NCBI GenBank assembly: GCA_016784705.1
Contig: JADHUD010000024.1
Location: forward strand, 1 to 14,855
Source of the DNA: Spirochaetia bacterium
Lineage (GTDB): Bacteria; Spirochaetota; Spirochaetia; JABMQR01
Reading direction: 5' to 3'
DNA length: 14,855 nt
In this document: positions 1-6,412 of the stretch, piece after piece
How the letters are laid out: each line of letters starts with the position of its first letter
How positions within the stretch are numbered: the stretch's first letter is position 1
Program-made: the position numbers and the translations under genes
Notes under the pieces: generated by a model
Seen by the model: the letters and a program-made list of their open reading frames with translations, nothing else
What the model was told of the DNA's origin: nothing
The model's database searches: none

Positions 1-360
1 CTTCTCTCTTCATGTTTTTTCGGTTTTTTCCATTTGTTCAATCTCTTAGAAAATCCTTCCCTGGTGGTGGTTTATCAGGCAGTAATTGTATCGCTTCCGG
101 GGATTATCTATTCTGCGCTGCTTTTGAAAGGAAGAAGTCTCTGGCCGGCAATAATGATACATTGGCTCACTAATGCTGCAGTTAATATAAAAATTGCTGA
201 AAATCCTGATTTTCAGGAGACCTTTTCCATGTGGCTGATCTATGGGCTAATCCTGATTCCTCCAGTAGCATACAGTTTTTATAGTATAAGGAAACTTCCA
301 GAAACATATATATCTGATTATTTTAACGTGTCAGGTTCACTAAAAGAACAGGAGCAGTAA
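1..360 (+). CDS. CPBP-family intramembrane metalloprotease, C-terminal part (5' end outside window)
   Basis: The reading frame is open from base 1, so this is the 3' part of a longer gene; the TTG at 34 is internal. Two CPBP (CAAX protease and bacteriocin-processing, Abi) motifs are visible. The FxxxH motif lies in the stretch FGFFHLFN (His codon 31-33), and the HxxxN motif in SLWPAIMIHWLTNA (His codon 160-162, Asn codon 172-174). The EExxxR motif that should precede them lies upstream of the window. Hydrophobic helices flank both motifs, and a last membrane helix (about codons 78-95) is followed by a polar tail ending in KEQEQ. By family knowledge this is a membrane-embedded glutamate-type protease. 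The substrate cannot be inferred: members process prenylated peptides, bacteriocins, or serve in self-immunity. It converges on the pseudogene, with only one base between the two stop codons. Confidence 0.8.
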   Translation, partial: LLSSCFFGFFHLFNLLENPSLVVVYQAVIVSLPGIIYSALLLKGRSLWPAIMIHWLTNAAVNIKIAENPDFQETFSMWLIYGLILIPPVAYSFYSIRKLPETYISDYFNVSGSLKEQEQ

Positions 361-361
361 A

Positions 362-1315
362 TTATTTTAACGTTTTTATAACTTTATTAGCTGCTATTTT
401 CCCCGTGAGTATAGCCATAGGAAATCCGGAAGGACTATATACCCATTGGCCAGTTTTAAAAACATTCGGAATAGGGGTTTCAATAGATTTGTTAATATCC
501 TGCATCCTGTGCGGAACAGGAACAGTCTCACCGGAAAACGCCCAAACAGTTCTTGCACCCTGAACATTCCCGGTAATTTGTGCTATGGATACTAGAGTTA
601 CCGCAAAATGATCAAGTATTCTACCTGTTAATACGGGATATACACTATGTGTAAGAACTTCAATTATGAATCAGAAATAAAACCGACAAATTCTTCATAC
701 CATCCCGTATCATACACCTTTTTAGTGAGAGTATAATCAAACAGGCAGCTGATAATGAGGCCGGTTCTGCCTTCAGGCGCAAGCGAAGCATCTTTTTAAG
801 ACAGGAATGGATATTTCGAAAGTGTTTAAGGAGATATATCTTTTTAAAATACTCCGGAGGAATATCTACGGAAAGGAAGAGAGAGAAGACAGAATCTCCT
901 CCTTTGGGAGTTAAGAGTTGATTTTTGCGCTGTTCTATACCAAACAAGTTTTTTGTAAAAATATGTTTCTCCATTGTTATCAGTTACAGACTGATTTTCA
1001 GGGTCTATGCTCAAAATCATGGAATTGGTATGTATAACAATACTTTGTGATTTTACAAATTCACTCAATAAATTCATTACAGCAGCAGTCCCACCCTCAG
1101 GATATATATAATCAAGATATACACTGAAATAACTCATGGCAAAAAAGACCGGAGTCTGTGAAAAAATGCTGTCCTATGATATCCCGTAATGAATTGTTTT
1201 CTGTTTAAGTCTCCAGAAAATCTTCTACAGGTTCCTGCATTCGATTGATTTTTCCAATTGTGAAAATAAATTTAAATATCCATGGCAGTAATGTTTTAAA
1301 AACTTAGGAAAAATC
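362..1315 (-). pseudogene. Decayed CrtI/phytoene-desaturase-like FAD-dependent oxidoreductase, N-terminus missing
   Basis: Translating the minus strand in pieces gives a consecutive series of family-typical segments in the right order but in shifting frames. They are LLPWIFKFIFTIGKINRMQ, SLRDIIGQHFF, MSYFSVYLDYIYPEGGTAAV, PKGGDSVFSLFLSVDIPPEY, PEGRTGLIISCLFDYTLTKK, VYDTGWYEEFVGF, and finally a 98-codon open stretch with TPIPNVFKTGQWVYSPSGFP and ending TGKIAANKVIKTLK. I see an in-frame stop at 1205-1207 and frame changes near 1145, 910, 800 and 665; another may lie near 1300. The N-terminal 150-170 residues with the Rossmann GxGxxG dinucleotide fold are absent: recognisable sequence begins right after the stop codon of the dehydrogenase gene at 1318. 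Relatives are roughly 490 residues and act as flavin desaturases, isomerases or saturases on isoprenoid or fatty substrates. The two apparent ORFs inside it (660-974 and 844-1137) are fragments of this pseudogene. The call does not depend on any one fragment. Confidence 0.85.
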
Positions 1316-1317
1316 TT

Positions 1318-2307
1318 TTATAAGATCTTTAAACATTGGATTTTCTCCTCCATAGAGGACATCCATATTTTTTCACTGCTTAATCCTGTTAAAGCAAGTG
1401 TTTTTCCCCATAAAAGGGCACCTGTTTCGCGATCCAGTGCATGAGGAGCCGGCTTTTCCGGATGGGTAAGGTTAAAATACTTACCTGAAACAGTACTCAA
1501 TTCGGGGGCTGATGCAAGATAGTGCAGTGACTCTCCTGATATTATTACATCCTTCAGGGATTTGCTGACTACTTTATCATGGAACCATCTATATAAAGGA
1601 CCATTATTGCTTCCAATGTTACTTTTTACTTCTCCGGGATGCATTGCATTAATGGTTATTTGCGTATGTTCAAGCCGATCTGCAAATTCCCAGACTGAGA
1701 GAAGTTGAGCAGTTTTTGAAGCACCATACCCCCGAAGGCCGGTATATATGCGCTTTTTCCAATTGAGGTCATTGATATTGAATCCGTTAAAACGGTGCCC
1801 CTGGGAATTAACCTGAATTATCCTGGCCGCAGGACTCTGCTGCAGCTTAGTGATTAATCGGTAGGTAAGGATGAAAGGAGCCAGGTAATTCACGCAGAAT
1901 ACCGATTCAAATCCTTCCTGAGTATATATTTTTCTTGTTGAGTGTATACCGGCACTGTTAATGAGGATGTCTACCGATGGAACCTCTTTGAGGATGCGTT
2001 CTGCTGCCTTGTGAACTTCCTCCAGTATAGTGAAATCGGCTAAATAATAGACAACGGTACATTTGAATTCGTTTTGAAGCTCATCGACTAGTTTTTTTAC
2101 TTTCTGCTCATTCCGGGCGATAAGTACCAGATTACAATTGTATTGTGCAAATACTCTTACAGCAGATAATCCGACCCCCGAAGTTCCTCCGGCAATTACC
2201 GCTGTTTTTCCCTGTAAAGATTCCATGGACCGAAGGTGCTGCTTCTTTGTGTTGCGTATCATATCCTTCATGTCCGCAATTTTATACTCTCTAATATATT
2301 TTAACAT
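1318..2307 (-). CDS. Short-chain dehydrogenase/reductase (RDH/WWOX-like), 329 aa
   Basis: A classical SDR with a full Rossmann fold. The cofactor loop is GGTSGVG (residues 40-46), the NNAG equivalent is NSAG (117-120), the catalytic Ser is in VNSQG (S168), and the YxxxK motif is YGASK (Y194, K198). The C-terminal part (HPGEV, then GKYFNL and ETGALLWGKTLALTGL) resembles retinol-dehydrogenase/WWOX-type NADP(H) reductases acting on lipophilic carbonyls or alcohols; the substrate is unknown. The frame is open to 2394, but that would overlap the preceding gene by 83 bases. I chose the ATG at 2307, four bases after that gene's stop; its ribosome-binding site is weak (GGG within the upstream stop region), suggesting translational coupling. 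A later ATG at 2271 is possible. The residues before about 30 form a basic extension. It probably worked with the NTF2-like protein before it and the now broken FAD oxidoreductase after it. Confidence 0.85.
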   Translation of the reverse strand: MLKYIREYKIADMKDMIRNTKKQHLRSMESLQGKTAVIAGGTSGVGLSAVRVFAQYNCNLVLIARNEQKVKKLVDELQNEFKCTVVYYLADFTILEEVHKAAERILKEVPSVDILINSAGIHSTRKIYTQEGFESVFCVNYLAPFILTYRLITKLQQSPAARIIQVNSQGHRFNGFNINDLNWKKRIYTGLRGYGASKTAQLLSVWEFADRLEHTQITINAMHPGEVKSNIGSNNGPLYRWFHDKVVSKSLKDVIISGESLHYLASAPELSTVSGKYFNLTHPEKPAPHALDRETGALLWGKTLALTGLSSEKIWMSSMEEKIQCLKIL

Positions 2308-2311
2308 ACTG

Positions 2312-2749
2312 CTACCCAAACTTTTTATGCATAAATTTTCTATACGCTTTTCCGAAACGGGGAATATTATCAAATATGTCACCCCAGAGATCATAATAAT
2401 CTCTTTGTTCTATTATCAGAGAATCTTCATTCAGGGTGAGTTTTGAACAGCCGTACAGGATCGAGCTGGGGAATTTCTTGAACATCATGGTCATTTCCCA
2501 CTGCATGAAGATTATCTGCTCATTTTGGGAGAGACTGATAATTTCCATCTTCAGCTCTTTACAGCGGTCTGCAAGCCGGTTGCATAATGCCTCAAAGGCG
2601 GCTTTGCCTTCAACTCTCTGAATAGAATCCTGAAATATAATACTCTCATGGTAATAGGGGAACAAGTGTGACCAGTCAGGTTTCCCATTAGTGTTGTATG
2701 TCTTTGACCAGAGTGTTCTGATCAATTCAATGTCTAATCTGTTTTCCAT
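2312..2749 (-). CDS. NTF2-like / SnoaL-type cone-fold protein, 145 aa
   Basis: Length and pattern fit the NTF2-like superfamily (SnoaL, ketosteroid isomerase and limonene-epoxide-hydrolase relatives). There is an N-terminal helix with a WSxTYNT segment, a YYHESIIFQDSIQRVEGK strand region (about residues 32-49), and a C-terminal signature RDYYDLWGDIFDNIP (about 115-129) typical of the group that clusters with SDRs and flavin oxidoreductases. The fold is a small open cone that binds a hydrophobic ligand; no specific reaction can be assigned. The start ATG is preceded by AAGGGGA a few bases upstream. It lies 35 bases after the membrane-protein gene and 4 bases before the SDR start. Together with the SDR and the decayed desaturase it looks like one lipid or isoprenoid modification unit (inference). 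Confidence 0.75.
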   Translation of the reverse strand: MENRLDIELIRTLWSKTYNTNGKPDWSHLFPYYHESIIFQDSIQRVEGKAAFEALCNRLADRCKELKMEIISLSQNEQIIFMQWEMTMMFKKFPSSILYGCSKLTLNEDSLIIEQRDYYDLWGDIFDNIPRFGKAYRKFMHKKFG

Positions 2750-2784
2750 AATTCCCCTTAATTATTCAGCAGGTATGATAAAGA

Positions 2785-3225
2785 TTATGTACAGGTTATA
2801 ATATAAATAATTACCGCTATGGTAAATACTCCTACAAAACCAGCTATCATAATTCCCAGGGTTTTTGAATACCCCTTAGGAGTTATCAGTCCTGCTTCAT
2901 CCATCCCTTTTATTGAGGGATATAATCTAGAGAAAAATGTTAAAATAGAGAATATAAGCGCAATTCCGCTAAACACCTTAGTTGCACTGTTCCCGGTAAT
3001 AATAATTCCGATCAGCAGTACAATAAAAATTAATTTCGTTCCGGCTACCCAATTAATCAAATACTTTACGAGCATATGGACTTCAGGATCTTTTTTTGAT
3101 TTTTCATACGCATTAAACACACCCATGCCATTGCCGCGCCGGGTTCCCGGTGTCAGATAGAGCATTAATACATTTGAAAGCTCCAATATGCCAAAGACAA
3201 TTAATACAATTGATAATATATCCAT
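2785..3225 (-). CDS. Small integral membrane protein with four predicted helices, 146 aa
   Basis: I do not recognise a named family. Four hydrophobic segments are clear: about residues 3-24, 55-78, 82-101 and 121-144. The loop between helices 1 and 2 is polar (TPGTRRGNGMGV, then YEKSKKDPEVH), and a second charged loop (about 101-118) lies between helices 3 and 4. There is no cleavable signal peptide; it should sit in the cytoplasmic membrane. The ATG at 3225 has a good ribosome-binding site (AAGGAAA, about 6 bases upstream). It begins 22 bases after the epimerase stop and ends 35 bases before the NTF2-like gene, with no visible terminator on either side, so it is probably co-transcribed with both. 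Four-helix proteins of this size can be redox or quinone-linked proteins, or small transport or regulatory subunits, but nothing here distinguishes these. Confidence 0.65.
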   Translation of the reverse strand: MDILSIVLIVFGILELSNVLMLYLTPGTRRGNGMGVFNAYEKSKKDPEVHMLVKYLINWVAGTKLIFIVLLIGIIITGNSATKVFSGIALIFSILTFFSRLYPSIKGMDEAGLITPKGYSKTLGIMIAGFVGVFTIAVIIYIITCT

Positions 3226-3247
3226 ATAGATTTCCTTACCATTGGAA

Positions 3248-4435
3248 TTATCCTCTCCCGGAAGATTCCATCTCTTTTAAAAGAAGGTAACATTTCATAA
3301 GAAAGCGGGGGATATGAAAAGGTCCCTTATAATGATTACCCTTTAAGTCTACCTGTACTGAGCCGTCGCGCCGCAGATACCCAAACCATTCACCCTTTTC
3401 GCGGTCGGGGAAATGGGACCAGGTAAAATCATGCACCCTGTCGAACCACTCTTTGTAACGGGTTTCACCGGTCATGCTGTAAGCCAAAAGGAGAGCGTAA
3501 ACTGCCTCATTGTGAGGCCACCAGTATTTCATCTCCCACTCAATTTGGGCTGGTTGTCTGCCTTCAATATCGATAAATGAAAAAAGACCGCCGAAATCCT
3601 TATCCCAGCCGAGTTCCAGGGACCAATCAAGAATAGGCAGGATTCGTGCTGTCAATTCTGGATCCTTTCTCAGTTTTGCCTCTTCAAGCACAAACCAGGC
3701 AGTTTCTATCGCATGTCCGGGGTTAACGCACCGGCCTTCCGGTCCTTCAGTCATTTCACCATCAGGGCCGACGGTCTCCAACAGAGCTTTGAGGTCGGGT
3801 TTTACAAAATACCGAAACAATTCATCAATCTGCTTATCAATTCGATCTGTATACATTTCAGTATGTTCAGGATCTGCCTGCCGCATAATCTGGCAGAAAC
3901 TGATCATCATCATGGTCATGGAGTGGCTTCGGAACTGACGAGTTTCCGGATCGATTTTTGCTTCTAGGTCAGCAGGAGGATTGCTGATGAGGTTATACAA
4001 TGCTCTTGCCTCTTCCAGGGCTTTCGCATCACCTGAGATTTCCGAATAAGCCGCTAATCCAATCGCCGCAAAGAGCTCAGAAAAGAGGTAGCGTCTCATA
4101 ATAAGAGGCTTTCCCTCACGCGTTACTTCAAAGTAGACCCGGCCGTCGGATGCTCTTCGCAATTTTTCTCTGATAAACCGCACGCCATTTTCAGCCGCTT
4201 TCAGCCACTCGGGGTTTTGGTCTATATCCCGGTAGAGGGTGGAAAAAACCCAGACAGCGCGGCCCTGAACCCAACCGCCTTTATCGGTTGAAAGGGGTTT
4301 GCCTTCACGATCCAGAAAATCCATGAATCCGCCGTATTCCCAATCAACTGAATTATTCAGCCAGAATGGGATTACATCTTCGGTCAGTTCCCGGTAATAA
4401 AAAGTTTTCAACTCTCTGATTCTCGCTACGTTCAT
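3248..4435 (-). CDS. N-acylglucosamine 2-epimerase (RnBP/AGE type), 395 aa
   Basis: The protein matches the (alpha/alpha)6-barrel AGE family along its length and resembles the renin-binding-protein (GlcNAc/ManNAc) branch more than cellobiose epimerases: EMKYWWPHNEAVYALL (about 301-316), GEWFGYLRRDG (348-358) and KGPFHIPR (370-377). Residues corresponding to the catalytic set of mammalian AGE are present: R59 in GRAVWVF, H241 and E244 in NPGHAIETAW, and H374 in PFHIPR. The expected reaction is reversible epimerisation of ManNAc and GlcNAc, often ATP-stimulated in this family, in the cytoplasm. The frame allows a start at 4453, but the ATG at 4435 has the ribosome-binding site GGAAAGGA eight bases upstream and begins five bases after the UroD-like stop, so I prefer it. 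In this context it would process the ManNAc made by the NanA-type lyase encoded divergently. A broader-specificity sugar epimerase remains possible. Confidence 0.85.
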   Translation of the reverse strand: MNVARIRELKTFYYRELTEDVIPFWLNNSVDWEYGGFMDFLDREGKPLSTDKGGWVQGRAVWVFSTLYRDIDQNPEWLKAAENGVRFIREKLRRASDGRVYFEVTREGKPLIMRRYLFSELFAAIGLAAYSEISGDAKALEEARALYNLISNPPADLEAKIDPETRQFRSHSMTMMMISFCQIMRQADPEHTEMYTDRIDKQIDELFRYFVKPDLKALLETVGPDGEMTEGPEGRCVNPGHAIETAWFVLEEAKLRKDPELTARILPILDWSLELGWDKDFGGLFSFIDIEGRQPAQIEWEMKYWWPHNEAVYALLLAYSMTGETRYKEWFDRVHDFTWSHFPDREKGEWFGYLRRDGSVQVDLKGNHYKGPFHIPRFLMKCYLLLKEMESSGRG

Positions 4436-4440
4436 TGGTA

Positions 4441-5505
4441 TCATCCTTTCCATGTGTGTGCAGCTTCGTACATTGCAACTATATTTCGCGTTGGAATATC
4501 ATCCTGAAAATTATGTGTCGGACCCAGGATAAAGCCGCCATCTCCGCTCATGTCATCCAGAAGCCGCCAAACAGCCTCCCGAACCTCCTCTTCGCTGCCG
4601 AAGGGAAGCAGTTCCTGTTCATCGACACCACCGGAAAAGCAGATCCTGTCACCGAACTCTTTTTTTAATTCAGCAGGAACCATTCCGTTGGCTTTGACCT
4701 GAAGAGGATCCAGGACATCGACCCCGGTATCTATTAGGGCGGGTATCAAATCTCTGATTGCACCGCATGAGTGCTGATAGTAGTATGCACCGAAAGCTTT
4801 TGCAGATTTACCCATGAGAGAAAGTGCCGGCTGGAAAAATTCTTTCCATATTTCCGCACTGAGCAATAACCCCTGCTGTGTCCCAAAATCATCGCCTATT
4901 CTGAAAAAGTCAATTTTCCCCTCTGCAGATTTCATCATTTTGGTGATAAACGGGATATGAAATTCAAGAATCCGTTTAATTAAGGCGTGATAGAATACAG
5001 GGTTAATGTATAAATCCATCAAACTCCGTTCAACTCCGATCAGGCTTTGAATCGGGTACTGGAGAACTCCAGGAGAACTGAAGCCGGGGGCGGTCATAAT
5101 TGCAAAATCCCGCAGGGAATCACAATCACTGCTTAATGCAGAAAAGTCCCACCAGTCAAGAGCAGGGAGGGGCCATTCGGCGGCTGCTTCCGGGTCTTCA
5201 ATTTTTTCCATGGGCAAGGATTTCTCATTCCAGTAACCGGCGCGGTCGCTGAATTTCCGGTATTGCCAATCAACTCCCCAATAGTCCCGTTTCTCGGTAT
5301 CCGAGATTTCCAGCGCTGGTCCAATATACGCAGGGCCGACCCAGCGGAAATCGATACCAAACTGGCTGAACAGTTCTTCATCTGTTGCAGCTCCCAGATC
5401 TTTTTTAATACGAACCCGCACTTCCGGGACATCCCGGTACATGAGAGGAATACGATCTGGTTCCGAATGATTAATCGCACATAATACACGTTCTTTAGAA
5501 TTCAT
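4441..5505 (-). CDS. Uroporphyrinogen-decarboxylase-fold (MtaA/CmuA-like) protein, 354 aa
   Basis: A TIM-barrel member of the URO-D superfamily. It starts with the typical MNSKERVLCAINHSEPDRIP, has GDDFGTQQGLLLS (about 204-216), and carries a candidate zinc site of the corrinoid methyltransferase branch: His-x-Cys (H245, C247 in YQHSCGAI) and a downstream Cys (C289 in ICFSGGVD). True HemE enzymes lack this His-x-Cys motif, and no haem genes are nearby, so this is not the haem-pathway enzyme. MtaA/MtbA/CmuA relatives move methyl groups between a corrinoid protein and a thiol acceptor. However, the large group found in sugar-degradation operons of anaerobes has no established function, and no corrinoid protein lies in this window. 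The ATG at 5505 follows GGGGAAAG. It is 20 bases after the regulator gene and 5 bases before the epimerase start, so co-transcription is very likely. Confidence 0.8.
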   Translation of the reverse strand: MNSKERVLCAINHSEPDRIPLMYRDVPEVRVRIKKDLGAATDEELFSQFGIDFRWVGPAYIGPALEISDTEKRDYWGVDWQYRKFSDRAGYWNEKSLPMEKIEDPEAAAEWPLPALDWWDFSALSSDCDSLRDFAIMTAPGFSSPGVLQYPIQSLIGVERSLMDLYINPVFYHALIKRILEFHIPFITKMMKSAEGKIDFFRIGDDFGTQQGLLLSAEIWKEFFQPALSLMGKSAKAFGAYYYQHSCGAIRDLIPALIDTGVDVLDPLQVKANGMVPAELKKEFGDRICFSGGVDEQELLPFGSEEEVREAVWRLLDDMSGDGGFILGPTHNFQDDIPTRNIVAMYEAAHTWKG

Positions 5506-5525
5506 AGTACTTTCCCCAGGTTGTT

Positions 5526-6215
5526 TTACTGTGATGACATTTTAGAAAGTGCCATTAGCGCCTTTTTAAGTCCATTCCGTACTGATTCTCTGGCAGCCGA
5601 CTCCGCGCCGTTTAAATCTCTGCTCTCTATTGCTGTATAAATGTTCTGATGCTGATTGTAGGTCTCTTCATAGCTATGCTCGTCAAGAAGCATCTTAACT
5701 CCCTCTTTTCCCGTCTCATATATCGAGTCAGCTATATAGAGCACTTTTTCCAAAATGATTTCATGCTGGTGTTCCATGTACTTGTTTCTGGCTCCCCGGG
5801 CAATATAGCGGTGGAAATCAAGATCAATCTTTGAAAAGGCTGCATGATCCACTTCACTCTTGAGCTGTTCATGCATATGCTCGAGATTCATCTCAAGAAA
5901 ATAGAGTTGAGATACATCCATTCTCTGCGTAAAAAGACGCGCCAGCATACCGTCCATTGCCTCGCGATAACTGTAGAGGTCAATTATATCCTGCTCGTTA
6001 TACTCTTTAATCATATAACCGTTTTTGCCGGTTCGCTCAATAAAACCCTCATGCACAAGAAGCTGAATTGCTTCCCGGACGGGAATTCTGGACAGTTCCA
6101 TCTGTTCAGAGAGAAATGCCTCGGTCATTCGTTGTCCGCGTTTGATTTTTCTGTCCAGTATAAGATTTTTCAGTTTGGTGTAGGATGATTTTTCAATAAT
6201 TCTTTCATTAACCAT
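5526..6215 (-). CDS. GntR-family transcriptional regulator with FCD domain, NanR-like in context, 229 aa
   Basis: The N-terminal winged helix-turn-helix spans about residues 8-72 (YTKLKNLIL, then SRIPVREAIQLLVHEGFIER and the wing GKNGYMIKEY). It is followed by an all-helical FCD effector domain (about 76-222). Of the four usual FCD metal ligands, D131 and H135 (DLDFH) and H189 (NQHQNI) are present, but the last His, expected 22 residues after H189, is Ser211. An upstream ATG at 6266 exists, but it would lie ahead of the predicted -10 region. The ATG at 6215 has the strong ribosome-binding site AAAGGGGA, so I chose it. FCD regulators usually bind organic or sugar acids, and E. coli NanR, which responds to Neu5Ac, belongs to this class. 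Its position between the nanA arm and the epimerase arm suggests it represses both and itself through the GTATAC elements in the intergenic region (inference). Confidence 0.85.
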   Translation of the reverse strand: MVNERIIEKSSYTKLKNLILDRKIKRGQRMTEAFLSEQMELSRIPVREAIQLLVHEGFIERTGKNGYMIKEYNEQDIIDLYSYREAMDGMLARLFTQRMDVSQLYFLEMNLEHMHEQLKSEVDHAAFSKIDLDFHRYIARGARNKYMEHQHEIILEKVLYIADSIYETGKEGVKMLLDEHSYEETYNQHQNIYTAIESRDLNGAESAARESVRNGLKKALMALSKMSSQ

Positions 6216-6237
6216 AAGCTCCCCTTTATTATGTGTT

Positions 6238-6266
6238 ATTGTATACCGTAAAATAATATTTAACAA
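6238..6266 (-). promoter_or_regulatory. Predicted sigma70-type promoter of the regulator/UroD-like/epimerase operon
   Basis: On the minus strand a -35 TTGTTA (6261-6266) and a -10 TACAAT (6238-6243) are separated by exactly 17 bases. Transcription would start near 6231, leaving a short leader of about 16 bases with the AAAGGGGA ribosome-binding site before the ATG at 6215. The GTATAC element at 6241-6246 overlaps the -10. Confidence 0.6.
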
Positions 6267-6296
6267 GAAATAACTTGACAGTATACAAACGTATGC
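6241..6296. promoter_or_regulatory. Candidate operators: three GTATAC-type elements in helical phase
   Basis: GTATAC occurs at 6241-6246 and 6281-6286, and GTATGC at 6291-6296. The starts are 40 and 10 bases apart, so all three would face the same side of the helix. The first overlaps the -10 of the leftward promoter; the other two lie between the -35 and -10 of the rightward promoter, where a bound repressor would block it. GTATAC is the palindromic core of known FCD-type GntR operators such as that of B. subtilis GntR, and the reverse strand reads GGTATA at the first site, the hexamer recognised by E. coli NanR. Assignment to the neighbouring regulator is inference. Confidence 0.55.
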
Positions 6297-6302
6297 AATA
6301 AT
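6275..6302 (+). promoter_or_regulatory. Predicted sigma70-type promoter of the nanA/sulfatase/dehydrogenase operon
   Basis: A perfect -35 TTGACA (6275-6280) and a -10 AATAAT (6297-6302) are separated by 16 bases. Transcription would start near 6309, giving a leader of about 100 bases before nanA. I see no clear hairpin or riboswitch-like structure in that leader; a purine-rich segment GAGAGGAA lies near its middle. Confidence 0.65.
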
Positions 6303-6412
6303 AAGATCAGGTTGTTTTTTCAGAAATGAAAATGAGAGGAACTATAGGCTGCTGTCTTTTCTATTATGAAAGAACCTCAAGTATAATTTGAAATAATAAA
6401 GAAGGTAGCATA

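Noticed and set aside
660..1137. Two overlapping minus-strand ORFs (660-974 and 844-1137) as separate small genes
   Set aside because: Both contain segments of one flavoprotein in different frames and join with flanking segments in a consistent order; they are pieces of the pseudogene.
2138..2446. Plus-strand ORF of 102 codons
   Set aside because: It lies antisense to the SDR and NTF2-like genes, has no recognisable motif and no convincing ribosome-binding site.
2819..3160. Plus-strand ORF of 113 codons
   Set aside because: It is antisense to the membrane-protein gene; its hydrophobic look follows from the complementary strand.
4441..5505. UroD-like gene as hemE of haem biosynthesis
   Set aside because: The protein carries the His-x-Cys methyltransferase-type site, differs from HemE in its motifs, and has no haem genes around it.
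5844..6188. Plus-strand ORF of 114 codons opposite the regulator
   Set aside because: It is a shadow of the GntR gene, whose motifs are clear on the minus strand.
6303..6412. Riboswitch or attenuator in the roughly 100-base nanA leader
   Set aside because: No stable paired stems or known aptamer pattern could be seen by eye.
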